From: Trichoplusia ni
Taxonomy: Eukaryota > Arthropoda > Insecta > Lepidoptera > Noctuidae
Assembly (NCBI RefSeq): GCF_003590095.1
Contig: NC_039499.1
Coordinates: 4,774,001 to 4,838,000 of the forward strand
DNA: 64,000 bases
Direction of reading: 5' to 3'
The notes beneath the pieces are model-generated. The model was not told where the DNA came from. It saw only the letters and a program-made list of their open reading frames with translations, and did no database searches. Below are positions 60,296 to 64,000 of this stretch, in pieces. The number at the start of each line of letters is the position of its first letter. Position 1 is the first letter of the stretch. A program made the position numbers and the translations under genes.

Positions 60296-63200
60296 TTTTA
60301 CTTTTGGAATATTCTACTAAAATAGAGTCAAGACGGTCTACTGAGCGTGATCGCACAGTACGCGGGGTAGAGCGGTATCTCTCTTAAACACCCACAATAA
60401 TATTTACTTTTAATCGTTGCGGTATAACCCCAGTTCAATGATTATCATACTTATGAAGGAACAAGCATATGCAGATCTACAACCTGAATTCCCTACATCC
60501 TTACATCATAGTAAACTTTAAAAAAAAAACCTATCGTCGCAAAAAGTCTGATAACATAAAGTTGTGTATTGATACCTTCTTGACATAGCCAAAAACAAAC
60601 TGAAGGCGCAATTTTATCACTAAATAAAGGATGTCATGTAGGCCAAAAGGTAAATATAATGTTAATGATAAAGGAATTTTAATCGTATGATAACACGTTG
60701 GTGATTTTTATCCGTAATCGCGAATTAAACTCGATTGGATATTGAACACTCGTCTGTAGCTGTTAAAAAATGTTTTTTTTTTTTATTATCACCTAAATAA
60801 ACGTGGACATTTGACCTCTATACTTTCTTAGACCATTGAAAACAATATATTCTGCTGAAACTTTAGCTGGGTAATTTATCAATGCCCAACGGAGTTCTTA
60901 ATCAAGATGAAAATCTTGTTGCTCCGTAAAGAACAGATTCTATTAGAACAAGAACGAAATTACAATTTTCTTATCCTCCTGTCAAATACTAGCAAAAATC
61001 AAATAGCAAGCCAGCCTATTTCCTCCAACGACCGGATTTTACGGGGTTCGGCAACTAGGTTCTACAGAAAATAATACCTAGATCGCTATCGAACTTTATT
61101 CCTCGTAATAATAGTACTGTGACTAATAATAACCCAAGCACAATTAATTAGACTCAGTCACAGAGTGGCGTAATCACTCTTGACCCTGTACCAAGTAATA
61201 CTAAATAATGCATCGTTAATTACTTATTAGTCTAGGCTATTTTTTTTTAATATTCGTCAATAAGAGTTAACGTGGTTATGGCAAAGAAATCACAGTAGAG
61301 GTTAATGTTCTTAAATAAAGACTCCTTTTTGCAATGTAGTCTGGCATTGAACTAAACGATTTATAAGTAGTTACAAAGTCCTAGGCGCTTAAAAACACAG
61401 CTTATATGAACATTAAATAACATGGGTTATGAGTAAAGTGTCACCGTGTAACATTGTTTGGCCGTTTTCGCATCCTAGGCGAATGACATTTCTACTCGAA
61501 TATCAAAATGGCAAGTCAAAATCGCGTGACTTCTCGAAACTAAATACCATTTCTATACATTTGAGCGTTTTCGTATTGTTTCGATACTGGCATGGACTAT
61601 CAAATATGAATTTACAGACATTTCTAAGTAGTGTCTACCAAGACTCGAGGGCTTTTTGTGAAAGCGTGGCAGTGCATGACAGTGTATAAGATCGGCGTCT
61701 CTCTTCCCCAACTGCAATCATACTGCCTTCGGCTCTGTATTCTCAACAAATACCCCAAAAACTATGACGGTAATTGAAAATCAATTGTACGGAACGCTGA
61801 CCTAAGGTTCAACGACTTGAAAGAAAACTGTTTTTGTAGAACACTAATCATTTATTGTCTACCAAATAAATGGAACGTAAAGAATAATTAATTCTACCCT
61901 CACTTTGTTAATTTATTTATAGAATACGATTTTGTAATTTTGACTAAATTTGAAGTGTATTTTGTACACTGGGTGAGTCATGAATAAATGATATTTTTAG
62001 GTAGGTATGTACTGAAGTTGAAGCTTCCAATCATGATAAATGAATGTTTATATTAAACATGACGGTATTTGAATAAATACTGAATATGTACTCAACTATA
62101 CTTGTATCTAAAACGTGTGAATACTCGGAACTATGTATTGATTAGAGCAGGATAGAGAACTCAAAATGACGATTGATTTATAAGTGAGATAGAGATAGAA
62201 AATAGGATATAGATTTGAGTCATTGCTTTAGCTAGTAAAACATTCCTACCATATTTTCAATACTTGTCACAACACTTATATGATTTCGACACAAGAACGA
62301 GAAATTCGATATTTCAGAGCATATTACTTATTAATACGATAAGAGTATTGAGTATTTAGTTTTGGCATTCAGTTACATAGGTATGCGTATATTTCTTGGT
62401 TCCATCATACATTAAGCTATTATAATTTACTATACAGTTTTTATCTTTGCCCCGAGTTAGTGCTCTGCCGCGACTCCGCGTCAAGAACATCACAAATATT
62501 TATTTTATCATTCTTGTCTGTACGGAATCTAGATCCGGATAACGATTGAAAATAAACATTAGGCGCTTTGATTTAAAAAAAAAAATCTTATTTATTGGAC
62601 AAATATGAATTTACTTGGAGCCATTACCGTAACTTTTTCAAAATGCCTCGAAACGGAATTTTTCGATATTCATTTTGAAATTTTCTCAAATCATACGTAA
62701 AAAAGTCAAGTATTTCTGAAGTACTTTCAAAACGTTAATAACTTTATCATCGTATCATAACTACTCATATTTTCAATTTCACGGTTCCAAAAATCGTTAT
62801 TATGGAAGACGAACCACCAAGAAACTATTTAAGTACCATTGACAATCAAATCTATTATGTAAGCACGTTATTGACGTAACGGGACATCAAAAATCAATAC
62901 TTCAAAATATCCTAGAGTATCAAAGCTGTCGCAGGTAACAAATTGAAATTCCATCGTCAATGACCACGGTGCAGTGGGTGAAAGGCCTACGTAGTAAAAA
63001 TGTATGTATCGTACGAAAAATAAATTGTCAAATGTGACTCCTTGCAGTTTGGGTCGATTCGAAAAAAAAAAACCAGGGTATTTGTATCAGGTATTGGTAA
63101 AGCTGCAAAACCAGACTATGTCGAAGCAAAAAGGGGGCAATCATTTTTTTTTTCAGACGGTTTAGCTACGATGAGCAAATATTAAAACCTCCATAAAATA

Positions 63201-64000
63201 AATCTTCGTAGTTATATAATTTTTTACTTTCGGTGTAAAATTAACGTCATATAGATATTTTAAACGTATTCTAAAACTAAATTATTTATCAACATTTAGA
63301 GGAAACTACAGAGAATTATACAGAATGCTAATTACTAACATTATAATCCTTCTGTCGCGTCTATTACGTAACAGAGACTAGCCTGTATATCTCACCTAGC
63401 TAAAGTCCAAAAGGTCGATGGTAAAATAATCGTTTGTAAAGTATCCTTAGCACTGGCAAAGTTGACTTAAGTATGTATTTTGAGATACATAATGTTGTGT
63501 GTAATCTGCTTAATAACATGTTGTATGCTATAACTGTAAAATAAGGTAGGTTAGTACCTACTAGTGACAATGTGGCCCAACATATATAACTACATGTGTT
63601 AGTTAGAAGATTGTAAGTATTGATAAAAAGTTAAATGAATAATTTTATACTTGGCTCTACACACTATTACTCTTATACTAATTTGATTCTTACATGCAAT
63701 ACTAAAGTGCAAACTAAATCATTCTAATATTAATTTGTTAGCTGCTGTTAGTTTCACACTAATTGACAACAGCATAAGACTAAGGCACTCTTCATTAAAA
63801 ATTCAGTGTCTAGCCAGATAGGACTTATCTAATTATATAAAAATAAGCAAATAAAGTATATATATATGTATATAAAAATATTGGGAATCTATAATCTTCC
63901 AGAAAGGATAAGATTAAATTGTTTTGGATAAAAAGTTAAAAATGCACCAGAACCCGCTGAGTTAATACTGCTTAAGCCCAAAATAGATTTTTGGATAAAC

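Larger units (their letters stand above)
59705..64000. other. Upstream ACBP region/first intron, no further exon found
   Basis: 4.3 kb of AT-rich sequence to the window edge. It contains the split family 2 SINE (59894-60295), hairpin-family copies near 60350 and 61660, and short A/T runs. The 86-codon frame at 61429-61689 has no recognisable domain. The ACBP start exon and promoter were looked for and not found. Confidence 0.45.

Noticed and set aside
60570..60590. ATGTCAAGAAG followed by gtatca as the missing ACBP first exon
   Set aside because: It would leave two bases before the donor, but the next ACBP exon begins at a codon boundary, so the phases do not match. The peptide also does not resemble an ACBP start.
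61429..61689. 86-codon + strand open frame
   Set aside because: The composition is like its AT-rich surroundings. It overlaps a member of the short hairpin repeat family near 61660 and has no domain.
1..64000. CRISPR arrays, bacterial operons or phage genes
   Set aside because: No regularly spaced direct repeats, no dense prokaryotic coding, and all supported genes have spliceosomal introns.

Overview
The window is animal nuclear DNA: AT-rich, intron-rich and crowded with dispersed repeats. The proteins and mobile elements point to a moth or butterfly (Lepidoptera), probably a noctuid-like moth. These include tRNA-derived SINEs, short Helitrons that begin with TC and end in CTAG^T, inverted-repeat MITEs, and the widespread repeat that runs 'agccttttcccaactat...ggggtcggct'. 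Exons were assigned by hand from splice sites, matching phases and protein family motifs. The species is not determined.

Left part (1-23.3 kb): a cluster of three tetraspanin genes. The first (+ strand, 1336-3718) enters from the left edge and only its last three coding exons are present. The second (- strand, 13608-16413) and third (- strand, 18213-23275) are complete; each encodes 254 residues and they share exon sizes and phases. The 10 kb between genes one and two holds mobile elements, including a 1.56 kb TA-flanked long-inverted-repeat element with an insertion at its centre.

Middle (23.3-46.2 kb): a 1.73 kb unidentified non-autonomous DNA transposon studded with a 15-bp motif; a MITE; then an extracellular Cu/Zn superoxide dismutase gene (- strand, coding 27196-31886, TATA box near 35.87 kb). 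Its last common exon ends in a stop codon embedded in a splice donor. Use of that donor would join a downstream exon encoding a GPI-anchor-like tail. A repeat-rich stretch follows, then a three-exon gene (- strand, 44269-46188) for a 117-residue cysteine-rich protein I do not recognise.

Right part (46.2-64 kb): a secreted SOD-like gene on the + strand (47668-53312) that lacks one copper-ligand histidine and the catalytic arginine, so it is probably a pseudoenzyme (Rsod-like). Then come two exons of an acyl-CoA-binding protein gene (- strand, 54033-59704), whose short first coding exon was not found. The active SOD and the SOD-like gene have final exons of equal length (255 bp) and the same phase, so they are probably old neighbouring duplicates in opposite orientation. 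The tetraspanins and ACBP have no evident functional link to them.
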